A stretch of DNA of 64,000 nt from JALORV01 sp963712485 (GTDB lineage: Bacteria > Pseudomonadota > Gammaproteobacteria > Burkholderiales > Burkholderiaceae_F), in the NCBI GenBank assembly GCA_963712485.1, contig CAVQID010000027.1, positions 62,001 to 126,000 on the forward strand. The letters are read 5' to 3'. Both the position numbers and the translations under genes were made by a program. The notes under the pieces were generated by a model. The model did no database searches, was not told the DNA's origin, and saw only the letters and a program-made list of their open reading frames with translations. Positions 56,349 to 64,000 of the stretch are shown here, piece by piece. Position 1 is the stretch's first letter, and each line of letters begins with the position of its first letter.

Positions 56349-58494
56349 TCAATACTCAAGGCGCGCAAGGTAACTTGCGCGGGATGCATCGAGCGCCTGC
56401 GCCAGCGTGACGATCCCGCGTTCGGCGAGCAGTGGCAGCAGGCGCAGGAAGACTTCCGCGGTCACCAGCGCGTCGCCGAGCGCGGTGTGGCGTCCGATCA
56501 CGCGCACGCCGACCCGCTCGGCGATGGTGTCGAGATCGTGGTTGTCCATGCTCGGGTGCACCACCGCCGACAGCAGAAGCGTGTCGAGCACTGGCTGACC
56601 AAACTGCACACCGGCCGACAGTCTCCTTCAGCTCGAGGAAGCGCATGTCGAACGCGGCGTTGTGCGCCACCAGTACGGTGTCTTCGCAGAAGCGGTGGAA
56701 GCGTGGCAGCACCTGTTCGATCGGCGGCTCATTGAGCAACTGGCGCGCGTCGATGCCGTGCACGGCAGTCGAATCGCGGCTGATCGATCGACGCGGGTTG
56801 ACCAGCTGCTCGAACACTTCCTGCTTCAGCAGGCGGCCATTGACGATGCGAACCGCGCCCAGCGAGATGATTTCATCACCCGCCGACGGCTCCAGTCCTG
56901 TGGTTTCGGTATCGAACACGGTGTAAGAGAGCTCGGAGAGCCGGCGTTCGGCAAGCGCCCCGGCGGTGTCGATGCGATCGAACAGGTCGAAGTCGTAGAA
57001 CTCGGGCCGACTTTCCGCCGTGCTTGCCTTGTACGAGAGCGCGGCGGCGGCTTCGCCGCGCGGCAGCAGAAGACGGAAGCGCGAGATCTGCCGGATCTTG
57101 TCGACCTGCAACCATGCCTCGGCGCCGTGGCGTTCGAGCACATCGCGCAGGGACAGCGGAGTCTCCTCGGTTCCGATGCGCATCGGTTCGCCTTCCCACA
57201 GCGAGAGCGCGTCACTGCTGACGATGGCGCCCGTCCATATGAGATCCACCTCGGCAAAGCTGCCGCCACTGCCGGCGCGCAGCCAGAACCCGCGGATCGT
57301 GTAGTCGCCGGCGAGCCTTGCGGCCAGAAAAGTCATCGCCTGCACGATCGAATAGCTGTCCACGCGTACCCACAGGTCGGAGTCGGCGTCCTCGACAGGC
57401 ACCGGCAGCTGCAGTACGTCGCCGATGCGCCGCTGCACGACTGCCAGCAGGTCGACCGCGCGTATGTCCTCCAGGGTCAGGCTGCCCTTCAATGCGTCGG
57501 CGTACTCGCGCAGGGCCGTGTTGAGCCGCTCGGTCAGCACCTGCGACTCGGCAACGGCAATGTCGACGAACTGTGTGCGCTGGTCGACCGGCATGTCCGG
57601 ATACGCCGCGAGGTTCTCGGCAGCGGCGCGCAGGTTGGCCGCCGGCGCACGCATGCCGGTCGCGAGCGACTGCAACATACGCAGACGCTTGGCTTCGCGG
57701 CCGACCAGGCCGCTGACGTCGTCGAAGGTGAATACCATGCCGGCGACGTGCCGCTGCGCGCCGAGAAACGGTGCCACCTGCACGCGCAGCAGCGCCCCAT
57801 TGGCGACCGACACGACGAATCGCGCATGCGGTCGCTCGACGTGATCCAGCTGCTGCTGAATCATGTCCAGCGCATGCGCCACCTGATTGCGATCGAGCAA
57901 TGCGAGTACCGAGCGCCCGAGTCCAAGGGGCTTGTAATCCCCGCGCGCCGCGCCGCCGACGAACGGAGCCAGCAGAGCCATCGCCTGCGGGTTGTACAGC
58001 AGGATGCGCCCGTCGGCGTTGCACACCAGCACGCCCTGCGAAAGCTCCGACATCAGGGCCGCAAATCGGTCGCGTTCCTCCTCGACGCGTGCCCGGGCCT
58101 CGGCGCTGCGCTGATCGAGATCGTGCTCGACTCGATGGTAGGCGTCGGCCAGCTGGTTGATGGCGGACGCGACGTCGGCCAGTTCCGGTGCATCCGCTGC
58201 GGCGACACGAAAACCGCGCTCAGCCGCCAGCAGGCTGCGTGACTGTTCGGCAAGCTGGCGCGCCGCGAGCGCATACCGGCGAAACAGCCAGTGCGCTGCC
58301 ATGCTGGCGACCACCAGCAGGATCGTCGTTCCGAACGCGAGCATTGGCGCGGAGTCACTCGCGAGCGTGCCGAGGACGGGCCGATATTCAGCTCCCGCCG
58401 CCAGATAGAGGAGGAATGCTCCGGTAGCGAGCACGACGAACACGCCGACGCAGGCCGCCAGTATCCAGAGCCAGACACCGCGCCAGGGTTTCAT
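56349..58494 (-). CDS. Membrane PAS/pseudo-histidine-kinase protein fused to a DnaQ-like 3'-5' exonuclease, one frameshift
   Basis: About 715 residues. Two membrane helices (about 8-30 and 50-72) and a HAMP-like stretch lead to a PAS domain (about 140-275, ELSQGVLVCNADGRILLYNPQA). A DHp-like helix pair follows, in which the usual HELRTP reads TGMRAP, so the phospho-acceptor is absent; then a decayed ATPase-like segment ending ISRFRLLLPRGE. The C-terminus is an exonuclease with all three motifs: FDTETTGLEP, HNAAFDMRFL and RHTALGDALVTAEV. An indel near 56615 splits the exonuclease. Its ATG overlaps the receiver gene stop. The likely job is sensing coupled to nuclease action, unproven. Confidence 0.85.
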
Positions 58495-58886
58495 GGGGAC
58501 GACTTTGCCCCCGGTTCGAACAGCCCGTTGATCGTAGCCACCAGTTCTTGCGTGGAAAAAGGCTTCGTGATGTAGAGGTCGGCCCCGAGCGACAGCCCCT
58601 TGCTGACTTCGGCCTCGCTGCCCTTGGCCGATAGCATCACGATCTTGGTTGAGGCCAGCTCGGGACGCTCGCGCATTCTCTGGCAGACCTCGAAGCCGCT
58701 CTTGATCGGCATCATCACATCCATGAGAACGACGTCCGGCCGATAGGCATCGACCTGCTCCAGCGCCTCGGCTCCATTGGTCGCCAGTCGCACGTCGTAG
58801 CCGCTCCGCTTCAGGAGGAACTCGAGTGCCGTGACGATGTTCGGTTCATCATCGACGATGAGCACTTTGCGCGGCGCTTCACTCAT
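58491..58886 (-). CDS. Single-domain response regulator (receiver only)
   Basis: 131 residues, a complete CheY-like receiver without output domain. KVLIVDDEPNIV gives the acidic pair, VVLMDVMMPIKSG the phospho-acceptor aspartate, IVMLSAKG the Thr/Ser switch and LYITKPFS the conserved lysine. It lies 76 bases after the SSS-histidine kinase and overlaps the exonuclease fusion by 4 bases. CrbS partners usually carry a DNA-binding domain; this one does not, so it may signal to a protein, possibly the neighbouring pseudokinase. Confidence 0.93.
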   Translation of the reverse strand: MSEAPRKVLIVDDEPNIVTALEFLLKRSGYDVRLATNGAEALEQVDAYRPDVVLMDVMMPIKSGFEVCQRMRERPELASTKIVMLSAKGSEAEVSKGLSLGADLYITKPFSTQELVATINGLFEPGAKSSP

Positions 58887-58962
58887 GACTGCCCCTTAAT
58901 CTTGTAACGACACTTTACGCAGTGCTGCTGCCGAGCGCTTGCCCCAGGTTTCGGGCCGGGCG

Positions 58963-61719
58963 TCAGGCGGCTGCAAGAGCGGCTGTCGCAGCCAGCGGCA
59001 GTGTGAAGGAAAAACACGCGCCGGCACCAGCTTCGCTTTCGACCCAGATGCGACCGCCAAAATGCTCGATGATCTGGCGGCTTATATTCAGTCCCAGGCC
59101 CGTGCCCGGCGGCTTCGCAACAAGCGCGTCGCCGCCCTGCCAGAACTTGTCGAAGATGAGGGCCTGATCCTCGCGGCGCACCCCCGGCCCGTTGTCGCGT
59201 ACGTCAATGCGCAACTCGCCGTCGAGCACACGCAGTGCCACGTCGACCCGGCCGTGGCCCTCGGGACTGAACTTCAATGCGTTGGACAGCAGGTTCATCA
59301 ACACCTGGATCAGGCGGTCGACGTCGACTTCGACCGGCGGCGTGTGCTCCGGCAGGTGCGCCTCGAGCTGGACGCCTTTTTCCTTGAATACCTGGCTCAT
59401 CCGGGACAGGCTGTCGGCGACGACCTCGCGCACGTCGACTCGGGTCATCTGCCAGTCAGCGCGGCCGGAGGCGATCTTCGCCAGGTCAAGCACCTGATTG
59501 ATCAGCCGGGTCAGCCGCTCGGTCTCGCGGGTGATGATGCCGAGAAACTCCATGCGCTGGTCGACATCCACATTGGGATCGCCCAGCAGGATCTCGGAAA
59601 ACGCGCGGATCGAGGTCAGCGGCGTGCGCAATTCGTGGGTTACCGTCGAGATGAAGTCGTCCTTCAGGCGGTCGAGTTCCTTCAGCCGCTCGTTGGCCGC
59701 CCGCAGCTCTGCGGTGGCCGCCTCCAGTTCGCTCGACTTCTGCTCCAGGCGATGGCTGTAGACAACCACCTGCGACGCTTCGTCGAGAATCGCGTTGACC
59801 TCTTCCAGCGTCAGCGCCTCTTCCTTGACCGCGGACGCGATCATGATGCGCGCGGAAGCCGAGCCGATTGCGCCGGCCAGCTGGGTTTCGATGTAATGAA
59901 CGAACTCGGCGTCGGCCGTCATTTCGTCGTCGGGCCAGGTCAGGCCACGCGCGCGCGCGTAATCGGCAAACACGGTGTCAGCGGCGGTGCTGCCGACGAA
60001 GCGGGACAACACGGCATACAGTTCGCGTGCCGACGCCGTACCGCGCCAGAAGCGCGCGCCACCGGCTTCGTGCTTGAAGACATCGACGAAAACGCTCGCC
60101 TGCCGCTGCTCGGCCGCCGACTGCGTACCGGCCAGCGAAACGCCGACATACAGGCCGATGTTGGCGATCATGCTCCAGATCATCGCGTGCGTGATCTGGT
60201 CCAGACCCGTCAGTCCGAACAGTGCAAGCGGCCTGAGCAGTTCGATGCTGAACGGGCCGTCTTCGAGAAAAGAGATCGGCAGCCAGCCCGAGCGGGCCAG
60301 CGCGGGTAACAGCAGCGTATACAGCCACACGAGAAACCCGGACGCCAATCCGGCAAGCGCTCCGCGCCGTGTGGCGCCTTTCCAGAATATCCCGCCGATC
60401 ACAGCCGGTGCGAACTGAGCCACGGCCGCGAATGAAATCAGGCCGATCGACACCAGTGCATAGGCCTCGCCGGCCAGGCGGAAGTACAGGTACCCGAGCA
60501 GCAACACCAGCACGATGACGCCGCGCCGGATTCCGAGAATCAGGCCGGTCAGGTCGGGCCTCGCAGCCAGACCGCAACCGCCGCAGGCGCAGCAAGATCG
60601 GCATCAGCAAGTCGTTGCAGACCATCGTCGACAAGGCGATGGTTTCGACGATCACCATGCCGGTCGCCGCGGACAGTCCGCCGATGAACACCAGCAGCGC
60701 CAGAAGCTCCTGCTGCTCGACCATCGGCAACGTCAGCACGTAGGTGTCGGCATCGACGTTTCCGCCCGGAAAGTGCAGCCGGCCGCCAAACGCGATCGGC
60801 AGCACGAAAATGTTGATGGCCAGCATGTAGGCTGGGAAACACCCAGATTGCCTTCTTCAGGTGTCTTTCATCGACGTTCTCGATCACCGCGACCTGGAAC
60901 TGGCGCGGCAGGAACATGATCGCCAGCATCGACAGGATGGTCAGCCATACCCAGCTCGCATAGCCGCCCGCAACGCACTTCCAGCGGAGTGAGCAACTGT
61001 GCGATCTTCGGTACTGCAGCCGCACGATCGAACAAGTCGCCGAAGCCATCGTAGATGCCCCACGTCACGAAGGCGCCAACCGCGAGGAACGCGAGCAGCT
61101 TGACCAGCGACTCGAACGCGATCGCGGTCACCATCCCCGGATGGTGTTCGGCGGCGTCGAGATGACGGGTGCCGAAGGCAATCGTGAACAGCGCCAGGAT
61201 CAGTGCGACCCACAAGGCGGTGTCCTGCAGCAGCGGGACCGCGCCGAGCTTGTCCGGCATCACGATCTCGGGATACTGCACGAGGATCGTGAAGCTGTTG
61301 GAGATCGCCTTCAGTTGCAGCGAGATGTACGGCACGATGCCGACCACCGCGATGATCGTGACTACGCCCCCGAGCAGCGCGCTCTTGCCGTAACGCGAGG
61401 CGACGAAATCTGCCAGCGACGTGATGCGGTTTTGCTTGGAGATGCGCAGGATCTTGCGCAGCACCAGCCACCACAGGGCGATCATCAGAGTCGGCCCGAT
61501 GTAGATCGGCAGAAACCCGACGCCATCGCTGGCAGCGCGTCCGACGCTGCCGTAAAACGTCCAGGCGGTCGCATAGACGGCGAGCGACAGACTGTAGACA
61601 TAGGGACTGGCTATGACCGGCCGGCCGCTGTCGGCGCGCTTGTCGGCGTAATACGCAATGGCGAAAAGCAGCCCGAGGTAGGCGAACGAGGTGACGACAA
61701 TGACGCTGCCCTGAAGCAT
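58963..61719 (-). CDS. CrbS-like sodium:solute symporter-type sensor histidine kinase, frameshifted
   Basis: About 915 residues. An N-terminal SLC5/SSS transporter unit of about 13 helices (SPYVYSLSLAVYATAWTFYGSVG, PYISLQLKAISNSF, QFAPAVIGGIFWKGATRRGA) is followed by a STAC domain (ARFWRGTASARELYAVLSRFVG). A coiled coil and HisKA with the phospho-histidine in VTHELRTPLTSIRAF come next, then HATPase_c with LMNLLSNALKF, DNGPGV and PPGTGLGLNI. CrbS of Vibrio and Pseudomonas controls acetyl-CoA synthetase. Indels near 60970, 60840 and 60560 break the transporter part only. It starts 8 bases after the small membrane protein. Confidence 0.9.
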
Positions 61720-61727
61720 GCTCGCGC

Positions 61728-61925
61728 CTAGTCGTCGCGTTCCACAGCGCGCGCCATCAGCACGATCAGCACTATCCAGGCGCCAAAGATCCAGGCGTAC
61801 AGCGCCGGAATGCCGAAGAAGGTTGTCGGTCGGTTAAAAAGCGCCAGGATCGGGTAGTTGAACAGCAGGCAGCCCAGCATGCACAGACCGACCAGGCGAG
61901 CGGTTCGACGTCCCGGCTTCAGCAT
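61728..61925 (-). CDS. Small two-helix membrane protein upstream of the CrbS-like kinase
   Basis: 65 residues. MLKPGRRTARLVGLCMLGCLLFNYPILALFN and GIPALYAWIFGAWIVLIVLMARAVERDD make two membrane helices joined by a short NRPTTFF turn. The start at 61925 is set by a strong AAGGAGG five bases upstream; a nine-codon longer frame lacks a ribosome site. Small proteins of this kind regularly sit before SSS transporters or SSS kinases and may be an accessory subunit, as DUF485/DUF4212 proteins are for acetate-type symporters. First gene of the five-gene operon running to 54858. Confidence 0.8.
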   Translation of the reverse strand: MLKPGRRTARLVGLCMLGCLLFNYPILALFNRPTTFFGIPALYAWIFGAWIVLIVLMARAVERDD

Positions 61926-62041
61926 GATGCCTCCTTGGCGGGCAACCGGCACGCCGTATAAGTACGGTAAGTGGTGCTGCGCGGCGCTGTCAAACCTTGA
62001 CCAACCGCGACGACCATCGATGCGTGGACCGCAGGTGCCGC

Positions 62042-62190
62042 GGCCCGCTTCACTTCGGCTGCGCCGACGCCTAGCGGTTGCGGTGCCTGTGCAGCCGTTG
62101 CTGCTCTCGTTTCCAATCCTTCGCCTGCTCGGGAACGCGCTTTTGGCTCCGGCGCGCGGCCGTGGGCCGCTTCACGTCGGCTGCGCCGAC
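62042..62190. repeat. Relic of a second smpB 3' end flanked by 26-27 base direct repeats
   Basis: Between smpB and the operon at 61.9 kb, bases 62071-62143 on the minus strand encode QAKDWKREQQRLHRHRNR and a stop. This matches the SmpB tail QQDKEWKREQGRLLKKRSR, mostly with third-codon changes (GAT/GAA, AAA/AAG, CGA/CGC, GAG/GAA). Direct repeats GGCCCGCTTCACTTCGGCTG... at 62042-62068 and its near copy at 62165-62190 flank it. This looks like the leftover tail of a diverged smpB after recombination. Bases 61926-62041 carry nothing I recognise. Confidence 0.6.
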
Positions 62191-62215
62191 ATGAGCCTGT
62201 GCCGAAAACGGGCCG

Positions 62216-62665
62216 CTATCGACTTCGCTTCTTGAGGAGTCTGCCCTGTTCGCGCTTCCATTCCTTGTCCTGCTGGTCGGCCCGCTTTTCAAACTGACGC
62301 TTGCCCTTCGCCAGGCCCACCTCGAGCTTGATCCGGCCCTTGCTGTAGTGCAGGTCGAGTGGCACGAGGGCGTAGCCGGCGCGCTCGACCTTGCCGATCA
62401 GCTTGCGGATCTCGTCCGCGTTGAGCAGCAGCTTGCGGGTGCGCGTCGGATCGGGATTGATGTGCGTTGACGCTGTCGGCAGCGGGCTGATGTGCCCGTT
62501 CAGCAGGAACAGTTCGCCGCGGCGGATGACGACATAGGCTTCGTTGAGTTGCGCACGTCCGGCGCGGATCGCCTTGACCTCCCAGCCTTCAAGGACGAGA
62601 CCGGCCTCGTACCGATCCTCGATGAAGTAATCATGCTGGGCCTTCTTGTTCTGGACGATGGCCAC
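62216..62665 (-). CDS. smpB: SsrA-binding protein SmpB
   Basis: 149 residues. MAIVQNKKAQHDYFIEDRYEAGLVLEGWEVKAIRAG, LLNGHISPLPTASTHINPDP and RTRKLLLNADEIRKL are the OB-fold blocks of SmpB. The basic C-terminal tail ADQQDKEWKREQGRLLKKRSR is the helix that enters the mRNA channel. It delivers tmRNA to stalled ribosomes. tmRNA itself is not in this window. A relic of a related tail lies just downstream. It is divergent from ratA across a 320-base gap. Confidence 0.96.
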   Translation of the reverse strand: MAIVQNKKAQHDYFIEDRYEAGLVLEGWEVKAIRAGRAQLNEAYVVIRRGELFLLNGHISPLPTASTHINPDPTRTRKLLLNADEIRKLIGKVERAGYALVPLDLHYSKGRIKLEVGLAKGKRQFEKRADQQDKEWKREQGRLLKKRSR

Positions 62666-62715
62666 TGCGGGCTGCCTGTGCGACGTGAATACAATCCGCG
62701 TTTATATCTCACAAG

Positions 62716-62980
62716 GGCCTGCTCACACCAAATGCGGGTGTGCGAACGCGAATGGCGGGATGCAGAGCGAGGCGCTGCGAGCGCCCTTGGCGTGCAGCCA
62801 ACAAGCGAAGCAGCAACGACGCACTGCGCCCGCCCTTCGCGTTCCCGAAGGTTGGGCCGAAATGCGGCGGCTGCTTTGTCGGGTGGCTTGCGAAGGGGCA
62901 CCACCCTTCGCAGCGCCGCCCTTCGCGCATCCATCCGCAATGCGGGCCAGCGCATCACCCGCATTGGGTGTGAGTAGGCC
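62716..62980. repeat. 265-bp intergenic element with 25-bp terminal inverted repeats
   Basis: The smpB-ratA gap (62666-62985) holds no gene. It is mostly filled by a unit whose ends are inverted: GGCCTGCTCACACCAAATGC... at 62716-62740 pairs with 62956-62980 at 23 of 25 positions. The inside is GC-rich with repeated GCGAAGGG/CCCTTCGC words that can form hairpins. There is no transposase. It ends 5 bases before the ratA start, so it may supply part of the ratA leader. AT-rich bases 62688-62712 upstream may hold a promoter. Confidence 0.7.
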
Positions 62981-62985
62981 TGGCC

Positions 62986-63426
62986 ATGCCGCGCGTCGAA
63001 CGGTCCGTCCTCGTCCATTACGGCGCCGAGCAGATGTTCGATCTGGTGGCCGATGTCGAGGGCTATCCCGAGTTCCTGCCGTGGTGCAGCGGTGCACAGG
63101 TAACACCGGATCGCGGTGGCGGCCTGGACGCGAGCGTCGACATCGATTACCGCGGCATCCGCTCGCGCTTCACGACGCGCAACCAGATGCGCTATCCGGA
63201 GCAGATCCGCATGGCGCTGGTGGACGGGCCGTTTCGGTCGCTCGAGGGCACCTGGCACTTCCACGCGCTGCGTCCGGGCGCCTGCAAGGTGCAACTGAGC
63301 CTGCATTACCAGTTCGCAAGCGGGCTGCTGAGCCGCGCGGTTGCGCCCGTGTTCGACTTCATCGCCAATTCGATGATTGATTCCTTCGCCGAGCGCGCCG
63401 AGTCGATCTATGGACCAAGCGAGTGA
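62986..63426 (+). CDS. ratA: RatA/Coq10-family SRPBCC protein
   Basis: 146 residues of the START/SRPBCC fold. MPRVERSVLVHYGAEQMFDLVADVEGYPEFLPWCSG is the family opening, and the domain closes with the amphipathic helix VAPVFDFIANSMIDSFAERAE. Coq10-like members bind ubiquinone; the E. coli RatA name comes from a reported toxin effect on 70S assembly, so the true role is debated. smpB and ratA diverge and rnfH overlaps its stop, the conserved proteobacterial order. Confidence 0.92.
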   Translation: MPRVERSVLVHYGAEQMFDLVADVEGYPEFLPWCSGAQVTPDRGGGLDASVDIDYRGIRSRFTTRNQMRYPEQIRMALVDGPFRSLEGTWHFHALRPGACKVQLSLHYQFASGLLSRAVAPVFDFIANSMIDSFAERAESIYGPSE

Positions 63427-63719
63427 TCGTCACCGTCGTCTACGCGGGCGCTCGTGACCGTCATGTACTGACGGTCGATGTCGAACCCGACTCGACCGTC
63501 GAACAGGCGATTATTGCCTCCGGCCTGCTGGCACTCGAGCCGCAACTCGATCCTGGCTGTCTGAAGGTCGGTATCTGGAATCGTGCCACGAGCCTCGATG
63601 TCGTGGCACGCGCCGGCGACCGTATCGAGGTCTACAGGCCCTTGCAGCTTGATCCGAAAGAGGCGCGCCGCATCCGCGCCGAGGTCCGGAGGCGGCGTCG
63701 GCCGGCGACCGCCGGCTAG
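63423..63719 (+). CDS. rnfH: RnfH family ubiquitin-like protein
   Basis: 98 residues, beta-grasp fold. VTVVYAGARDRHVLTVDVEPDSTVEQAI begins the fold, KVGIWNRATSLD is the central strand, and GDRIEVYRPLQLDPKEARRIRAE the family end. GTG at 63423 overlaps the ratA stop (GTGA). The function is unknown; it is linked by name to Rnf complexes but usually travels with ratA and smpB. Its TAG overlaps the TAG of the convergent gene in a shared CTAG (63716-63719). Confidence 0.93.
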   Translation: MIVTVVYAGARDRHVLTVDVEPDSTVEQAIIASGLLALEPQLDPGCLKVGIWNRATSLDVVARAGDRIEVYRPLQLDPKEARRIRAEVRRRRRPATAG

Positions 63720-64000
63720 CCGCAGGTCGACTGGACGATCTTCCGCGCGCGTTCGGCTTCCGCGGCGCGCTGGGAATCGTCGAGGAACTCGCGGTTGCCC
63801 GAAGCGTCGGTGCGGGCGATACGCTGGCCTTCCTCGACTGCTTTCAGGTACCCCTTCGCACGTTCGCACTCCGTCGCCTTGGCTGCAGCCTTGGCCTGTT
63901 CCTCGTTGGCTTTTTTCTCGGCGTCCGCGCGCTCCTGCTGCCGTTTGCGGAACTCCATTTCCTGCTCCGCCATCGTTTTCGGAGCATTCGAGGCGGCCGC
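63716..64000 (-). CDS. DUF4124 domain-containing protein, C-terminal part (runs off the window)
   Basis: The C-terminal 95 residues of a protein whose start lies beyond 64000. The visible part has an AASNAPKT linker and a charged helix AEQEMEFRKRQQERADAEKKANEEQAKAA. It ends with ECERAKGYLKAVEEGQRIARTDASGNREFLDDSQRAAEAERARKIVQSTCG-type sequence bearing two cysteines. This is the usual tail of secreted DUF4124 proteins, whose N-terminal signal peptide and DUF4124 fold would be outside. In related genomes guaB follows. Role unknown. Confidence 0.85.
   Translation of the reverse strand, partial: AAASNAPKTMAEQEMEFRKRQQERADAEKKANEEQAKAAAKATECERAKGYLKAVEEGQRIARTDASGNREFLDDSQRAAEAERARKIVQSTCG

Noticed and set aside
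62071..62292. Minus-strand frame ending in an SmpB-like tail as a separate gene
   Set aside because: It has no start or ribosome site of its own and overlaps smpB out of frame. Only the last about 20 codons resemble SmpB, so I record it as a relic instead.

Overview
The window looks like about 64 kb of a GC-rich betaproteobacterial chromosome. The main reason is gene order. The blocks smc-zipA-ligA, glnD/map facing rpsB-tsf-pyrH-frr-uppS-cdsA-dxr-rseP-bamA-skp-lpxD-fabZ-lpxA-lpxB-rnhB-ppsR/ppsA, dapC-dapD-pilU-dapE-prmB, and smpB-ratA-rnfH-DUF4124 are typical of Burkholderiales, Rhodocyclales and relatives. A PEP-CTERM protein implies an exosortase system elsewhere in the genome. Genus cannot be told from this window.

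Layout. 1-2.8 kb: end of an oxidoreductase, then an ArsR regulator with two SRPBCC proteins behind a tandem operator, then a pirin. 2.9-5.9 kb: an entericidin-like lipoprotein and a two-gene TldD/PmbA metallopeptidase operon. 6.2-9 kb: a PEP-CTERM protein with a candidate sigma-54 promoter, the ribosome-rescue factor ArfB, a methyltransferase and a secreted unknown. 9-14.3 kb (minus): MFS transporter, a divergent ClpX-like ATPase without zinc finger, an APH-type kinase, a histidine phosphatase and a CaiB/AMACR-type enzyme. 14.3-22.5 kb (minus): ABC-F protein, prmB, dapE, pilU, a hairpin-bounded repeat, dapD, dapC, queF. 22.7-30.7 kb (plus): smc, zipA, ligA, methylthioinosine phosphorylase, def. 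30.7-34.1 kb (minus): glnD and map. 34.2-48.8 kb (plus): the translation, isoprenoid, envelope and lipid A block. 48.7-54.4 kb: RNA methyltransferase, ppsR/ppsA, nfeD and an SPFH protein. 54.4-54.9 kb: a large palindromic element. 54.9-61.9 kb (minus): a signalling operon with a small membrane protein, an SSS-STAC histidine kinase (CrbS-like), a lone receiver, a membrane pseudo-histidine-kinase fused to a DnaQ exonuclease, and a CBS/DUF294 protein. 62-64 kb: smpB, a third repeat element, ratA, rnfH and a truncated DUF4124 gene.

Reading frames are broken by single-base indels in many places, most densely in 1-5.9 kb and 46.96-53.43 kb. Essential genes such as lpxB are hit, so I read these as consensus errors rather than real pseudogenes and give each such gene as one locus. 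The parts that most deserve a second look are the CrbS-like operon with its pseudokinase-exonuclease fusion, the ClpX paralogue with an altered pore loop, three intergenic inverted-repeat elements, a relic of a second smpB tail, and a 35 percent GC patch inside ppsA. I found no CRISPR array, tRNA, rRNA or insertion-sequence transposase.
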